Part shown: positions 10,904 through 18,792 of the stretch, piece after piece
Layout: each line of letters opens with the position of its first letter
Position numbering within the stretch: position 1 is the stretch's first letter
NCBI RefSeq assembly: GCF_000372645.1
Contig: NZ_APMP01000003.1
Location: forward strand, 124,029-188,028
Length of the DNA: 64,000 bases
Source of the DNA: Caulobacter vibrioides OR37
GTDB taxonomy: Bacteria > Pseudomonadota > Alphaproteobacteria > Caulobacterales > Caulobacteraceae
Direction: 5' to 3'
Program-made: the position numbers and the translations under genes
The notes under the pieces: model-generated
Databases searched by the model: none
Told to the model about the DNA's origin: nothing
The model's input: the letters and a program-made list of their open reading frames with translations, nothing else

Positions 10904-11617
10904 ATGAAGATTACCGGCGCCCGGACCGAACCTTTCGCCGCCATCCGCAAGCGGGCCCTGGCGCGCGCGGGGGCGCAGGTCGTCGCTCGCGAAGTCGCCG
11001 CGCCCGACAGCGCCGCCTTCTTGGGCCTGTCCGAAGCCGACATGACGCCCAAGGTCGTCGAGGCGCTCAAGACCTTGATGACCGAGATCGAGGACCTGCG
11101 CGGCGAGGTCGCGATGCTCAAGCTGCGCCTCAACGAAGCCCAGAACCTGGCCGACATGGACGTGCTGGCGCCGGTGCTGAACCGCCGGGCTTTCCTGCGC
11201 GAGATGAAGCGCGTGGCCTCGTTCGCCCAGCGCTACGGCTCGCCGGCCAGCGTGGTGTTCTTCGACCTCGACAACTTCAAGAGCGTCAACGACCGCTTCG
11301 GCCACGCCGCCGGCGACGAGGCCCTGAGGGCCGTGGCCAAGCGCCTGCAGGCCAATGTCCGCGAGAGCGACCTGGTGGGCCGCATGGGCGGCGACGAGTT
11401 CGCCGTGCTGCTGGCCCAGGCCGACAAGGAAACCGCCGTCAGCAAGGCCCAGAGCCTGGCCGACGCCATTCGTGACCAGCCGGTGCAGTTCGGCGAATGG
11501 TCGGCGCCGCTGCACGTCTCCTGGGGCGTGCGCGAGATCGAGCCCGGCGCCGATCCGGAAGTGGCCCTGACCGAAGCCGACGCGGCGATGTTCCTGAAGA
11601 AGCGCAAGTCCGCCTGA
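10904..11617 (+). CDS. dgcA: Diguanylate cyclase DgcA
   Basis: This 237-residue soluble protein has no membrane segment or receiver. A helical, probably coiled-coil stretch (about 50-80, EIEDLRGEVAMLKLRL) leads into a GGDEF domain with an intact active site, GGDEF at 162-166. The inhibitory site RESD (153-156) lies exactly five residues upstream, which predicts feedback inhibition by c-di-GMP. This combination matches the Caulobacter model enzyme DgcA. It converts two GTP into c-di-GMP in the cytoplasm. A CtrA-type half site lies just upstream, and a receiver-domain gene follows 135 bases later. Confidence 0.9.
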   Translation: MKITGARTEPFAAIRKRALARAGAQVVAREVAAPDSAAFLGLSEADMTPKVVEALKTLMTEIEDLRGEVAMLKLRLNEAQNLADMDVLAPVLNRRAFLREMKRVASFAQRYGSPASVVFFDLDNFKSVNDRFGHAAGDEALRAVAKRLQANVRESDLVGRMGGDEFAVLLAQADKETAVSKAQSLADAIRDQPVQFGEWSAPLHVSWGVREIEPGADPEVALTEADAAMFLKKRKSA

Positions 11618-11650
11618 ACGAAACTTCTTCCTTTCGTTTACCCTTTTTGC
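11617..11650 (+). terminator. Weak hairpin after dgcA
   Basis: AACGAAA (11617-11623) pairs with TTTCGTT (11632-11638), followed by TACCCTTTTT. The stem is short and A-T rich, so the strength is doubtful. Confidence 0.4.
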
Positions 11651-11752
11651 TTATCAACCGCCGGTTATGCGACCTTATCGCACGGCGACTCGCATCCTCG
11701 CCGCGCGTTAACAGGTCTTTAGAAACGGTGAAGACAGCTGGGCGCGGGACGA

Positions 11753-12115
11753 ATGCAGCGTATTCTGGTCGCCGAGGATGATCCGGTCCTCTCGATGATC
11801 TACGAGATCACCCTGACCGAGGCCGGTTTCGAGGTCCTGCTGTGCCGGGACGGTCAGGAGGCCTTCGAGGCCCTGGACGCCTTCGCGCCGGATCTGGTCA
11901 TCACCGATCACGTCATGCCGCGCATGAACGGCGGCGACCTCGTCACCGCCGTCCGCGCGCGTCGGCCCCAGGCCCTGACCCTGATGGCCTCGGGCGTCAA
12001 CGCGCGTCTCCTGAAGACCGATCAGCACGCCGACGCGCGTCTGGAAAAGCCGATCACGCCCGGCGGCCTGCTGCGGACCGTCCGCGCGATGGAGGCCCGC
12101 CGCGCGGCGGCGTGA
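11753..12115 (+). CDS. Single-domain response regulator (CheY-like)
   Basis: The 120 residues form one receiver domain with no output domain. Acidic pocket residues E8, D9 and D10, the phospho-acceptor D52 (VITDHVMP), Ser80 in the T/S position and Lys99 (LEKP) are all present, so it should be phosphorylatable. Single receivers act by protein contact, for example on motors, kinases or phosphorelays. The partner is not visible here. It follows dgcA on the same strand with a 135-base gap, so a link to c-di-GMP control is possible but unproven. Confidence 0.9.
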   Translation: MQRILVAEDDPVLSMIYEITLTEAGFEVLLCRDGQEAFEALDAFAPDLVITDHVMPRMNGGDLVTAVRARRPQALTLMASGVNARLLKTDQHADARLEKPITPGGLLRTVRAMEARRAAA

Positions 12116-12131
12116 TCAGGCTGCAGTATCG

Positions 12132-12362
12132 CTAGGCTATAATGTCCGGCGTCAGGAGATCCTCCAGCCGGATGATCTCGTCCTTCAAAGCCAGCTTCTT
12201 CCGCTTCAGGCGGGCGATCTGCAGCATGTCGGGCTGATAGCGCTCTTCCAGGGCCTGGATGGCGTCGTCGAGATCCTTGTGCTCCTCGCGCAGGTCGGCG
12301 AGGCGACGTTCGATCGCGATGTCGGTGTCTTCCGACGGATCATCGTCGTTCATGGACGTCAT
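12132..12362 (-). CDS. YdcH/DUF465 family small helical protein
   Basis: The product is 76 residues. The core LREEHKDLDDAIQALEE followed by LKRKKLALKDEIIRLEDLL is the DUF465 pattern: two helices, heavily charged, likely a coiled-coil hairpin. An acidic N-terminal extension (NDDDPSEDTD) precedes it. The function of the family is not established. A second start at the next Met (MNDDDP) would shorten it by three residues. A shorter paralogue lies at 13659. Confidence 0.85.
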   Translation of the reverse strand: MTSMNDDDPSEDTDIAIERRLADLREEHKDLDDAIQALEERYQPDMLQIARLKRKKLALKDEIIRLEDLLTPDIIA

Positions 12363-12420
12363 CTCAGGTGGGCCCCGTGTCGCAGGATAGATAGGAAAGG
12401 CTGACGACCGGTAAAGGCGG

Positions 12421-12882
12421 TCAGGCGTCAGCGGTCTCGAGGGCGGTCGCCAGCCGCTCCAGGGCGGCGCGGCGGGGCGGGTCGCCCGAGGCCTCGGCGG
12501 CGGCGATCAGGCCCTCCAGGATCGGCAAGGGCGCGCCCGGCGGACCGCTCAACACCTCCAGCCCCTCCATCAGCACGCGTTCGCCGTGGAGTTCGACGAC
12601 CTTCACCGCCTCGCGAAAGGCGTCCTTGGCCGTGTCTTCGATCGGGGGACGCGCGGGCTTCAGCGCACGGCGCACGCCGCGCAGCGGCGCGCCGATCTCG
12701 GCGTCCCACTGGCGCATCAGGCGGGCGGCCTCGCTCAGCGGCGCGGAGCGCCCCTCCCCCGCCATCCAGGCCGCCCAGAGAAGCCAGGGCACGTTCTGGC
12801 CGTGGCCGTCCTGCAGGTTCAGGCACGCCGCCGCGACAGGTTGCCGCGCATAGGCCGCCACGGCCCAGTCCCAGAACCGCAT
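12421..12882 (-). CDS. TIGR02444/DUF2390-type protein
   Basis: The product is 153 residues, starting MRFWDWAVAAYARQPVAAACLNLQ and continuing GQNVPWLLWAAWMA, the conserved core of the TIGR02444 family of unknown function. I chose the ATG at 12882 because this N-terminus is the family's usual one, even though the frame stays open upstream through ubiX. The start lies 5 bases after the ubiX stop, so it is co-transcribed with ubiX. No catalytic motif is visible. Confidence 0.85.
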   Translation of the reverse strand: MRFWDWAVAAYARQPVAAACLNLQDGHGQNVPWLLWAAWMAGEGRSAPLSEAARLMRQWDAEIGAPLRGVRRALKPARPPIEDTAKDAFREAVKVVELHGERVLMEGLEVLSGPPGAPLPILEGLIAAAEASGDPPRRAALERLATALETADA

Positions 12883-12887
12883 CGCCG

Positions 12888-13529
12888 TTAACCCTCGCCC
12901 CCAGTATCGCCCTTGCCGGCCAGGGTCGGCAGGTCCTCGCCCCAGCGCTTCACCGGTCGCCAGGAGAGGTCGAACAGGTCCAGCGCCCGGCCCACCGACT
13001 GGTCGACCATCTCGGCGATCGAGGCCGGCTTGGCGTAGAAGGCCGGCAGCGGCGGCGCGATCACCGCCCCCATCTCGGCCAGCTTGGTCAGGGTCCGCAG
13101 GTGGCCCAGATGCAGCGGCGTCTCGCGCACCATCAACACCAGGGTCCGCCGTTCCTTCAGGGTGACGTCGGCGGCGCGGGTCAGCAGCGAGGACGTCACG
13201 CCGGTGGCGATTTCGCTCATCGTCCGCACCGAGCACGGCGCGACGATCATGCCGAGCGTGCGGAACGAACCCGAGGCGATCGAGGCGCCCACGTCGGCGG
13301 CGCGGTGGACCACGTCAGCCTTGGCGTTGACCTCGGCGACCGTCAGATCTGCTTCCTGGGCGAGCGTCAACGCCGCCGATTTGGACAGGACGAGGTGGCT
13401 CTCGACGCCCAGTTCGCGCAGCGCATCCAGCGTGCGAAGGCCATAGACCACGCCCGAGGCGCCCGTGATCCCGACCGTCAACCGCGCCGGTTCCCTTGGG
13501 CGATCAACGGTTTTCGAAACGTCGGTCAT
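12888..13529 (-). CDS. ubiX: Flavin prenyltransferase UbiX
   Basis: The product is 213 residues. It makes prenylated FMN, the cofactor of UbiD decarboxylase in ubiquinone synthesis. The motifs VGITGASGVVYGLRTLDAL, GSFRTLGMIVAPCS, RETPLHLGHL and PLPAFYAKPASIAEMVDQ are diagnostic. No ubiD is in the window. It is followed by the TIGR02444-type gene in one operon. A COQ9 gene about 4 kb away belongs to the same overall pathway but is separately transcribed. Confidence 0.96.
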   Translation of the reverse strand: MTDVSKTVDRPREPARLTVGITGASGVVYGLRTLDALRELGVESHLVLSKSAALTLAQEADLTVAEVNAKADVVHRAADVGASIASGSFRTLGMIVAPCSVRTMSEIATGVTSSLLTRAADVTLKERRTLVLMVRETPLHLGHLRTLTKLAEMGAVIAPPLPAFYAKPASIAEMVDQSVGRALDLFDLSWRPVKRWGEDLPTLAGKGDTGGEG

Positions 13530-13658
13530 GGTGAATGTTCGTCCGTCATGGGAGCAAAAGCGCCCGCGTCAAGCGGAGCCCGTTGCAATCATATGTGATC
13601 TGACAGCGTCGCGCAGCGGGTGTTCACTTTTGTCTCCAACAGCAAGGAGCCGAGAGCC

Positions 13659-13832
13659 ATGGCCATCGAATCCCGTATCCGCGAGCTTGGGTCCCGTCAC
13701 GAGAACCTCGATCGCAAGATCCAGGAGGAGACCAATCGACCCGGTTACGACGCGACGCTGCTCAGAGAGCTGAAGCGTCAGAAGCTTAGGCTGAAGGAAG
13801 AGATCGAAGGCCTTCGATCGCGAATGCACTAG
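13659..13832 (+). CDS. Short YdcH/DUF465 paralogue
   Basis: The product is 57 residues, starting at the ATG at 13659 (MAIESRIRELGSRHENLDRK). The pattern RHENLDRKIQEE, then LKRQKLRLKEEIEGLRSRM, is DUF465: a charged two-helix hairpin. An AAGGAG ribosome site (about 13643) fixes this start over the longer frame. The shape matches the gene at 12132 without its acidic extension. It is divergent from ubiX and ends in a strong bidirectional terminator. Confidence 0.82.
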   Translation: MAIESRIRELGSRHENLDRKIQEETNRPGYDATLLRELKRQKLRLKEEIEGLRSRMH

Positions 13833-13857
13833 CTGCTAAGCAGCCGAAAAAACGAGA

Positions 13858-13890
13858 GGCCCCGCTCCGGCAAGGAGCGGGGCCTTTGTT
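13858..13890. terminator. Bidirectional terminator between the DUF465 gene and trcR
   Basis: A perfect 11-bp stem, GGCCCCGCTCC (13858-13868) with GGAGCGGGGCC (13873-13883 by pairing), is followed by TTTGTTGTTT on the plus strand and a T-run (AAAAAA in plus) on the minus strand. It should stop both convergent genes. Confidence 0.88.
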
Positions 13891-13932
13891 GTTTCGCCCC
13901 CGCCGCCCAGGGCGCCGGGGAGATCGGATATC

Positions 13933-14643
13933 CTACTCTTCGTCTTCCTCGTCGACATAGCCGGTCGACTTGCCGAACACGTCCTCGGCCTTGATGTCGC
14001 CGCGCGGCGCGCGGAAATCTTCCTCTTCCTCGACCTCCGGCTCGAACTGGCCGGCTTCCGAGGCGGGACGCAGGGTCGGGTCTTCCGGCACGATGCCGCG
14101 CTTGGCGTCGTCCTTGGCCTTCTTCTCGGCGGCCTTCTTGACCAGGGCGTCCAGCTCCAGCTGGCCGACGAGGCCCAGGGTCACGGGATCGACCGGCTTG
14201 ATGTTGGCCGCGTTCCAGTGCGTGCGAGCGCGAACCTGCTCGATCGTGGCCTTGGTCGTGCCCAGGATCTTGGAGATCTGGGCGTCGGTCACTTCGGGGT
14301 GGTGGCGCAGGAACCAGGCGATGGCGTCCGGACGGTCCTGACGGCGCGACACGGGCGTGTAGCGCGGAGCCTTCTTGGCCGGCTTCAAGAGCTCGGCGTG
14401 GCGGCTGACCTGGGCCTTCATCCGATAGTCGGGATTGGCCTGGGCGCGGTCCAGCTCCTCGCGGGTCAGCTGGCCGTTGCCGATCGGATCGGCGCCCCGG
14501 ATGTCGCGCGCCACCTCGCCATCGGCGATGCCGCGCACTTCCAGCGGATGCAGGCCGCAGAAGTCGGCGATCTGCTCGAAGCTGAGCGAGGTGTTGTCCA
14601 CCAACCAGACGGCGGTCGCCTTGGGCATCAGGATGTCGGACAT
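13933..14643 (-). CDS. trcR: Cell-cycle transcriptional regulator TrcR (DUF1013)
   Basis: The product is 236 residues. The start MSDILMPKATAVWLVDNTSL and the helix-turn-helix-like stretch SFEQIADFCGLHPLEVRGIA are the DUF1013 signature. A second helical segment (TDAQISKILGTTKATIEQV) and a very acidic tail (EVEEEEDF, VDEEDEE) follow. The family is alphaproteobacterial, and I recall the name TrcR for the Caulobacter member, a regulator tied to the cell cycle. It should bind DNA or RNA polymerase in the cytoplasm. It is convergent with the DUF465 gene. Confidence 0.85.
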   Translation of the reverse strand: MSDILMPKATAVWLVDNTSLSFEQIADFCGLHPLEVRGIADGEVARDIRGADPIGNGQLTREELDRAQANPDYRMKAQVSRHAELLKPAKKAPRYTPVSRRQDRPDAIAWFLRHHPEVTDAQISKILGTTKATIEQVRARTHWNAANIKPVDPVTLGLVGQLELDALVKKAAEKKAKDDAKRGIVPEDPTLRPASEAGQFEPEVEEEEDFRAPRGDIKAEDVFGKSTGYVDEEDEE

Positions 14644-14851
14644 GCGGTCCTCCAGAAATGACGGCGCCCGGCCTTTCGGCCGGGCGGGGTATTGTCATCG
14701 CTATAATGCGGTTCTCGAAAAAAGGGAACGGGGAAGCGCGGGATTCCCGCCAATTCCATTGAGCCGTCAGTGACTTCAGATTTCCGCGTCTGGCGACGGC
14801 GGCGCCCCCGTCCGCCACCCGACGACCGCGCCAAGGCCCCGAGTGTTTTCA

Positions 14852-14890
14852 TGGAATACTCTTATGAGTTGTTATAGGCTGAGCATTCCA
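14852..14890 (+). promoter_or_regulatory. Inverted repeat just before the gene at 14908
   Basis: TGGAATACTC (14852-14861) and GAGCATTCCA (14881-14890) are complementary with one mismatch. They flank a 19-base AT-rich centre and end 17 bases before the start codon. It could be a repressor site or a leader hairpin. Confidence 0.4.
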
Positions 14891-14907
14891 CCAGAAAGGG
14901 GGTTTCA

Positions 14908-15624
14908 ATGGCTTTCGACAAGATTCTCTGGGTCGTGAACTACGACAAGCTGAGCGACTTCGTGGCCGAGGCGTCCGCCGCCAAGGTGACGGGTGTCGCG
15001 ATCCGCACCGACAACGACCTGGACGCGGCGATCACCGCGTTCCACGCCAAGAACATCAAGGTCTATGGCTGGCGCTGGCCATCGGCCAAGGAAGACGCGG
15101 CCATGAAGGAAGCGGCCAAGGCCGTGGCGCTCTTCGGCAAGGGGCTGGACGGCTACTACGTCGATCCCGAAGGCGAGAAGGGCAAGCCCTACGACTGGGA
15201 TCTCCCGGGCCTGGGGCCGCTGGCGGCGAAGTTCAGCCAGACCATCGCCAACGCGGCAGCCGGCAAGCCCTATGGCGTCACCTCGCACTACCGGGGCAAG
15301 GCCCAGCACAAGAACCTGCCCTGGGCCGAATTCTTCCAGCACGCCACCGTACTGCTGCCCCAGGCCTATTGGCGGGTCGAAGGCGGCGTGGTCGGCCACG
15401 GCGACCCGGCCGACAACTACGCCCAGGCCCTCAAGTTCTGGAAGGCGACCGGCGGAAAGTTGGAACGGATCAAGCCCATGGCGGGCGAGATCGCCTTCGC
15501 CAAGCCGGCCGAGATCAACGCCTACGCCGCCGCGGCCGCCGCCAACCACGTGTCGGAGCTGCACTTCTATACGGCGACCGACACCGTCAAGCCGGCGGTG
15601 TGGGCGGCGATCGCCGCCCTCTGA
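14908..15624 (+). CDS. Cytoplasmic TIM-barrel-like protein, unknown
   Basis: The product is 238 residues with no signal peptide. Regular alternation of beta strands and helices (KILWVVNYDKL, VTGVAIRTDND, IKVYGWRWPS, LDGYYVDPEG, PYGVTSHYRG, ATVLLPQAYWR) resembles a glycoside-hydrolase-like TIM barrel. DPEGE and the WRWPS loop could be a pocket, but I cannot name a family or catalytic pair. A strong AAAGGGGG ribosome site precedes the ATG. The upstream region is AT-rich with an inverted repeat, so it is probably a separately regulated single gene. It is convergent with the oxidoreductase gene. Confidence 0.75.
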   Translation: MAFDKILWVVNYDKLSDFVAEASAAKVTGVAIRTDNDLDAAITAFHAKNIKVYGWRWPSAKEDAAMKEAAKAVALFGKGLDGYYVDPEGEKGKPYDWDLPGLGPLAAKFSQTIANAAAGKPYGVTSHYRGKAQHKNLPWAEFFQHATVLLPQAYWRVEGGVVGHGDPADNYAQALKFWKATGGKLERIKPMAGEIAFAKPAEINAYAAAAAANHVSELHFYTATDTVKPAVWAAIAAL

Positions 15625-15628
15625 AGCC

Positions 15629-16612
15629 TCAAGCCACCAGCACCACCTTGCCCACGTGCTCCCCGGCCTCGAGGTGCGCGTGGGCCTTGGCCGCGTCGAC
15701 CAGCGGGAAAGTGGCGTCGATCAGGGGACGAACCTTGCCCGCCGCGATCCACGGCCAGACCACGCGCTCGACCTCGGCGGCCAGTCGGGCCTTTTCATCG
15801 GCCGAGCGGGGCCGCAGGGTCGAGCCGGTGATCACCGCCCGCTTCTGCATGATCTTCATCACCGGGACCTCCAGCGTCGCGCCGCCCAGGCTGGCGATGT
15901 AGACGATGCGGCCGCCCGTCTTCAGGGCGTCGAGGTTCTGGTCGAAATAGCTGGCCCCGACCATGTCCAGCACCACGTCGGCGCCGCCGGCCGCCTTGAC
16001 GACCTCGGCGAAGTCCTCGGCCTTGGCGTCGATGGCGATGTCGGCGCCAAGCGCCAGCGCCTTGGCCTTCTTGTCGGGACCGCGCCCGGTGGCGATGACC
16101 TTGGCGCCGGCCGCCTTGGCCATGGCGATCGCCGTTGTTCCGATTCCGGACGTTCCACCATGGACCACCAGGGTCTCGCCGGCCTTGAGGGCGCCATGCT
16201 CGAACACATTGGCGAAGACGGTGAACACCGTTTCGGGCAGGGCCGCGGCGTGAACCAGGTCCAGCGCGCCCGGGATCGGCAGGGCGTGGCGGGCGTCGAC
16301 GACGGCGTATTCGGCATAGCCGCCCCCGCCCAGCAGGGCGCAGACCTTGTCGCCGACCCGCCAGCGTCCCCCGCCCTCGCCGAGGGCCACGACCTCGCCC
16401 GCCACCTCCAGGCCCAGGGTCGTCGGCGCGCCCGGCGGCGGGGGATAGAAGCCCAGACGCTGCAGCAGATCCGGACGGTTGACGCCAGCGGCGGCGACCT
16501 TGATGAGCGCCTGGCCCGGCCCTGGCTCGGGCCGCTGGACCTCGACCGCCCTCAGCGCCTCGGCGGGTCCCTTGCCGCCCTCGATCTCGATGGCCGTCAT
16601 CGTCTGGCTCAT
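15629..16612 (-). CDS. NAD(P)H:quinone oxidoreductase, PIG3-like
   Basis: The product is 327 residues, a zinc-free medium-chain dehydrogenase. The order GPGQALIKVAAAGVNRPDLLQR, YPPPPGAPTTLGLEVAGEV, then the nucleotide-binding loop GGTSGIGTTAIAMAKA and GGRIVYIASLGG is that of the PIG3/Qor group. Such enzymes reduce quinones or enones with NADPH in the cytoplasm. The catalytic-zinc cysteines of alcohol dehydrogenases are absent. The stop lies only 4 bases from the end of the convergent gene at 14908. Confidence 0.92.
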   Translation of the reverse strand: MSQTMTAIEIEGGKGPAEALRAVEVQRPEPGPGQALIKVAAAGVNRPDLLQRLGFYPPPPGAPTTLGLEVAGEVVALGEGGGRWRVGDKVCALLGGGGYAEYAVVDARHALPIPGALDLVHAAALPETVFTVFANVFEHGALKAGETLVVHGGTSGIGTTAIAMAKAAGAKVIATGRGPDKKAKALALGADIAIDAKAEDFAEVVKAAGGADVVLDMVGASYFDQNLDALKTGGRIVYIASLGGATLEVPVMKIMQKRAVITGSTLRPRSADEKARLAAEVERVVWPWIAAGKVRPLIDATFPLVDAAKAHAHLEAGEHVGKVVLVA

Positions 16613-16687
16613 GGCCGGCTTTCCTCGTGATGCTTGCCTTGGAGCCTAGGTAGGCGTCAGATATCCGACGGAAAAGGAGAAAAGCCG

Positions 16688-16894
16688 ATGTTCGAGGAGC
16701 CTGCGGAACCCCGCGCCTTCAGCGGACGCGCCCTGGGCGAGACGACCCACGAGGACCTGGAGGTCTACGGCGTCTCGGAATTGGAGCAGCGGATCCTGAC
16801 CCTGCAGGCCGAAATCGAACGCACCAAGGCCCAGCTGGCCAAGAAAAAAGCCGGCCGAGACGCGGCCAATGCGCTGTTTGGCCGCCTGGACTAA
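16688..16894 (+). CDS. DUF1192 family protein
   Basis: The product is 68 residues. The pattern is GRALGETTHEDLEVYGVSEL, then EQRILTLQAEIERTKAQL and ANALFGRLD, which matches DUF1192. It has a C-terminal coiled coil (about 36-60). I start at 16688 (MFEEPAEPR), preceded by AAAAGGAG. The role is unknown. In alphaproteobacteria the family often sits beside DUF1465, and here rcdA follows 180 bases on. Confidence 0.88.
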   Translation: MFEEPAEPRAFSGRALGETTHEDLEVYGVSELEQRILTLQAEIERTKAQLAKKKAGRDAANALFGRLD

Positions 16895-17074
16895 CGGTTC
16901 CTTTAAGGTTTCGGTGAGGTTACTGGCGTCTTAAGCGCAATCCGCTTTAGCCGCCTTGAGTATGGTCGGTTCGAAGGGGTGGGTCGCAACGGGACGATGG
17001 GTTCTGGCACGGGCGTTGCAGTTCCGTCGCCGAGCGAGGCGTCCTCGCGGCCTTTCGAGGGGCATTGAGTAGCT

Positions 17075-17584
17075 ATGACCGAAGTGAACGCGTTCGCGGA
17101 CACGCCTTGGCGCGCTGGAGTGATCCAGGACTTCGCGCGATCGGAACTGTTCGACCGCACGTTCGAGGAAGGCATGCAGCTGGTCGAGGAGACCGCCGCC
17201 TATCTCGACGGGGCCGGTCGCCATGACAGCAAGATCCTGTCCCGCAACGCCGCCCTGGGCTACGCCGCCGAGAGCATGCGCCTGACCACCCGCCTGATGC
17301 AGGTGGCCTCGTGGCTGCTGGTCCAGCGCGCCGTCCGCGAAGGCGAGATGCCGCCGGAAGCCGCCTGCGCCGAAAGCTACCGCCTGGGCGAGGAAGCCGC
17401 CGCCGAGACGCCGGCCGTTGAGGAACTGCCCTTCGGCCTGACCAACCTCTTGACCCGCTCCGAGCGACTCTACGAGCGCGTCCGCCACCTGGACCGCCGC
17501 ATGTATGTCGAGGCCCCGCACGAGGAAGCCCCCCGCCCGGTGCAGGCCCACTTCGACCGCCTGACGGCGGCGTTTGGGGGGTAG
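17075..17584 (+). CDS. rcdA: Proteolytic adaptor RcdA (DUF1465)
   Basis: The product is 169 residues, all helical. The core FDRTFEEGMQLVEETAAYLD, GYAAESMRLTTRLMQVASWL, and LTRSERLYERVRHLDRRMY is DUF1465. In Caulobacter this is RcdA, which binds CpdR-primed ClpXP, carries substrates such as TacA, and recruits PopA for CtrA degradation at the G1-S change. The disordered C-terminus (about 145-169) fits the known tail. tacA, whose product is a known RcdA cargo, lies 15 kb downstream. It is convergent with the COQ9 gene. Confidence 0.9.
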   Translation: MTEVNAFADTPWRAGVIQDFARSELFDRTFEEGMQLVEETAAYLDGAGRHDSKILSRNAALGYAAESMRLTTRLMQVASWLLVQRAVREGEMPPEAACAESYRLGEEAAAETPAVEELPFGLTNLLTRSERLYERVRHLDRRMYVEAPHEEAPRPVQAHFDRLTAAFGG

Positions 17585-17623
17585 GTTTCAGAGCAGCCCT
17601 ATCTCTTCGAGAGAGAGGGAGCT

Positions 17624-18304
17624 TTATGCCTTCCCGTACCGCATCCGCGCCAGGGCCGAGACCACCTCGGTGGCCAGGTCCATCGGCTTCAGGCCCGCCT
17701 TCCATTTTTCGAAGGCCATGACGTTGTCGATGCGGGCGTCCAGGTGCGACAGCGCCGAGGCGCGGCCCGAGGCCAGGTCGACGGCCAGGGTCGAGACCAG
17801 GATCCCCGACAGGATGGCCCGCTTCGAATAGTGATTCTCGTCGGTGGCGGTGTCGCCGGCCCAGCGCCAGAGCGCGTCGGCCGAGTCCCAGGTCAGGCGG
17901 ACGGCCAGGGCCAGGTTGGTCGGGAAGGCCAGGAAGACGGCCAGAGGGCGCAGCACGTCGGCGTTCTGGGCGGCCGCGTCGAGTCGGGCGACGACGCCTT
18001 CCCGGATCCGCTGGCGAATCTTCAGGGCCGCGACGTCCAGGGCCGCGAGACGTTCCAGAGCCGCCGCGTCATGGCGCCGCGACAAAAGGGCGGCCAAGTC
18101 GCGCGGCCCCTCGGGAAGCAGCAGCTGGCCTTCGGCCTCTGAAAGGCCGGCCGCCGCCAGGGCGCGGGCGACCAGGGCCGTGTTCCAGCCGGTTCGCGGC
18201 GCCAGGCGCAGGGCCTCGTCCAGCACGCGCTGCTCGGCCGAGTCGGCCCACGAGGCGGCGGGCGGACCGGAAACTTGGAGGGAGGGGTCGACGGTCTGGC
18301 TCAT
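17624..18304 (-). CDS. COQ9 family ubiquinone biosynthesis protein
   Basis: The product is 226 residues. A TetR-like helical N-terminal part ([18 protein letters not shown]) precedes the COQ9 core, [37 protein letters not shown] and [20 protein letters not shown]9 proteins bind lipid and present polyprenyl intermediates to the hydroxylases of ubiquinone synthesis at the inner membrane. It is divergent from rpsU with a 180-base shared upstream region. Confidence 0.92.
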   Translation of the reverse strand: MSQTVDPSLQVSGPPAASWADSAEQRVLDEALRLAPRTGWNTALVARALAAAGLSEAEGQLLLPEGPRDLAALLSRRHDAAALERLAALDVAALKIRQRIREGVVARLDAAAQNADVLRPLAVFLAFPTNLALAVRLTWDSADALWRWAGDTATDENHYSKRAILSGILVSTLAVDLASGRASALSHLDARIDNVMAFEKWKAGLKPMDLATEVVSALARMRYGKA

Positions 18305-18484
18305 GAATCCGAGTCTACACCGGTGTTTAGGCCGCGTCGCGCATGGACAGACGCCGTCCGCTCTGCTATCAGCCCCGCCTCATCGCCTGGAAGCACCCCT
18401 TCCGGGCTGCTGGTTTTGTTCGCCCGCCCGGCCCCTCAAGAGGGACTTGGGAAATTGGTCGGGCTGTCGAATGGAGAGATACCC

Positions 18485-18718
18485 CTGGTCCAGATTTTCG
18501 TCCGCGACAACAACGTCGATCAGGCCCTGAAGGCCCTGAAGAAGAAGATGCAACGCGAAGGCTCGTTCCGCGAAATGAAGCGGCACGTGCACTACGAAAA
18601 GCCGTCGGAAAAGCGCGCTCGCCAGAAGGCCGAAGCCGTCCGTCGCGCTCGCAAGCTGGCCCGCAAGCGCGCTCAGCGCGAAGGCCTGCTGCCGATGCCG
18701 AAGAAGGCCAGCCGGTAA
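18485..18718 (+). CDS. rpsU: 30S ribosomal protein S21 (apparent CTG start)
   Basis: The product is 77 residues. The S21 core [20 protein letters not shown] and the Arg/Lys-rich tail [16 protein letters not shown] are unmistakable. The family's initiator Met falls on CTG at 18485, since no ATG, GTG or TTG occurs in frame at the right place. A GGAGAG ribosome site at 18473-18478 ends 6 bases before this CTG, which is ideal spacing. The nearest in-frame TTG upstream would add about ten residues unlike S21. ATA at 18479 directly abuts the ribosome site and is too close. A strong terminator follows. Confidence 0.88.
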   Translation: MVQIFVRDNNVDQALKALKKKMQREGSFREMKRHVHYEKPSEKRARQKAEAVRRARKLARKRAQREGLLPMPKKASR

Positions 18719-18747
18719 GACCAGGCGCTTTTCTTCGCTGAAGATTT

Positions 18748-18779
18748 CGAAAGCCGCGCGGCGATCCGCGCGGCTTTCG
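18748..18779 (+). terminator. Terminator after rpsU
   Basis: A perfect 14-bp stem, CGAAAGCCGCGCGG (18748-18761) with CCGCGCGGCTTTCG (18766-18779), has loop CGAT and is followed by TCGTTTCC. It lies between convergent rpsU and the hydrolase gene. Confidence 0.85.
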
Positions 18780-18792
18780 TCGTTTCCGGGGT

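Noticed and set aside
12132..13832. DUF465 pair as a toxin-antitoxin system
   Set aside because: The genes are on opposite strands, 1.3 kb apart and not coupled; the family is conserved in core genomes.
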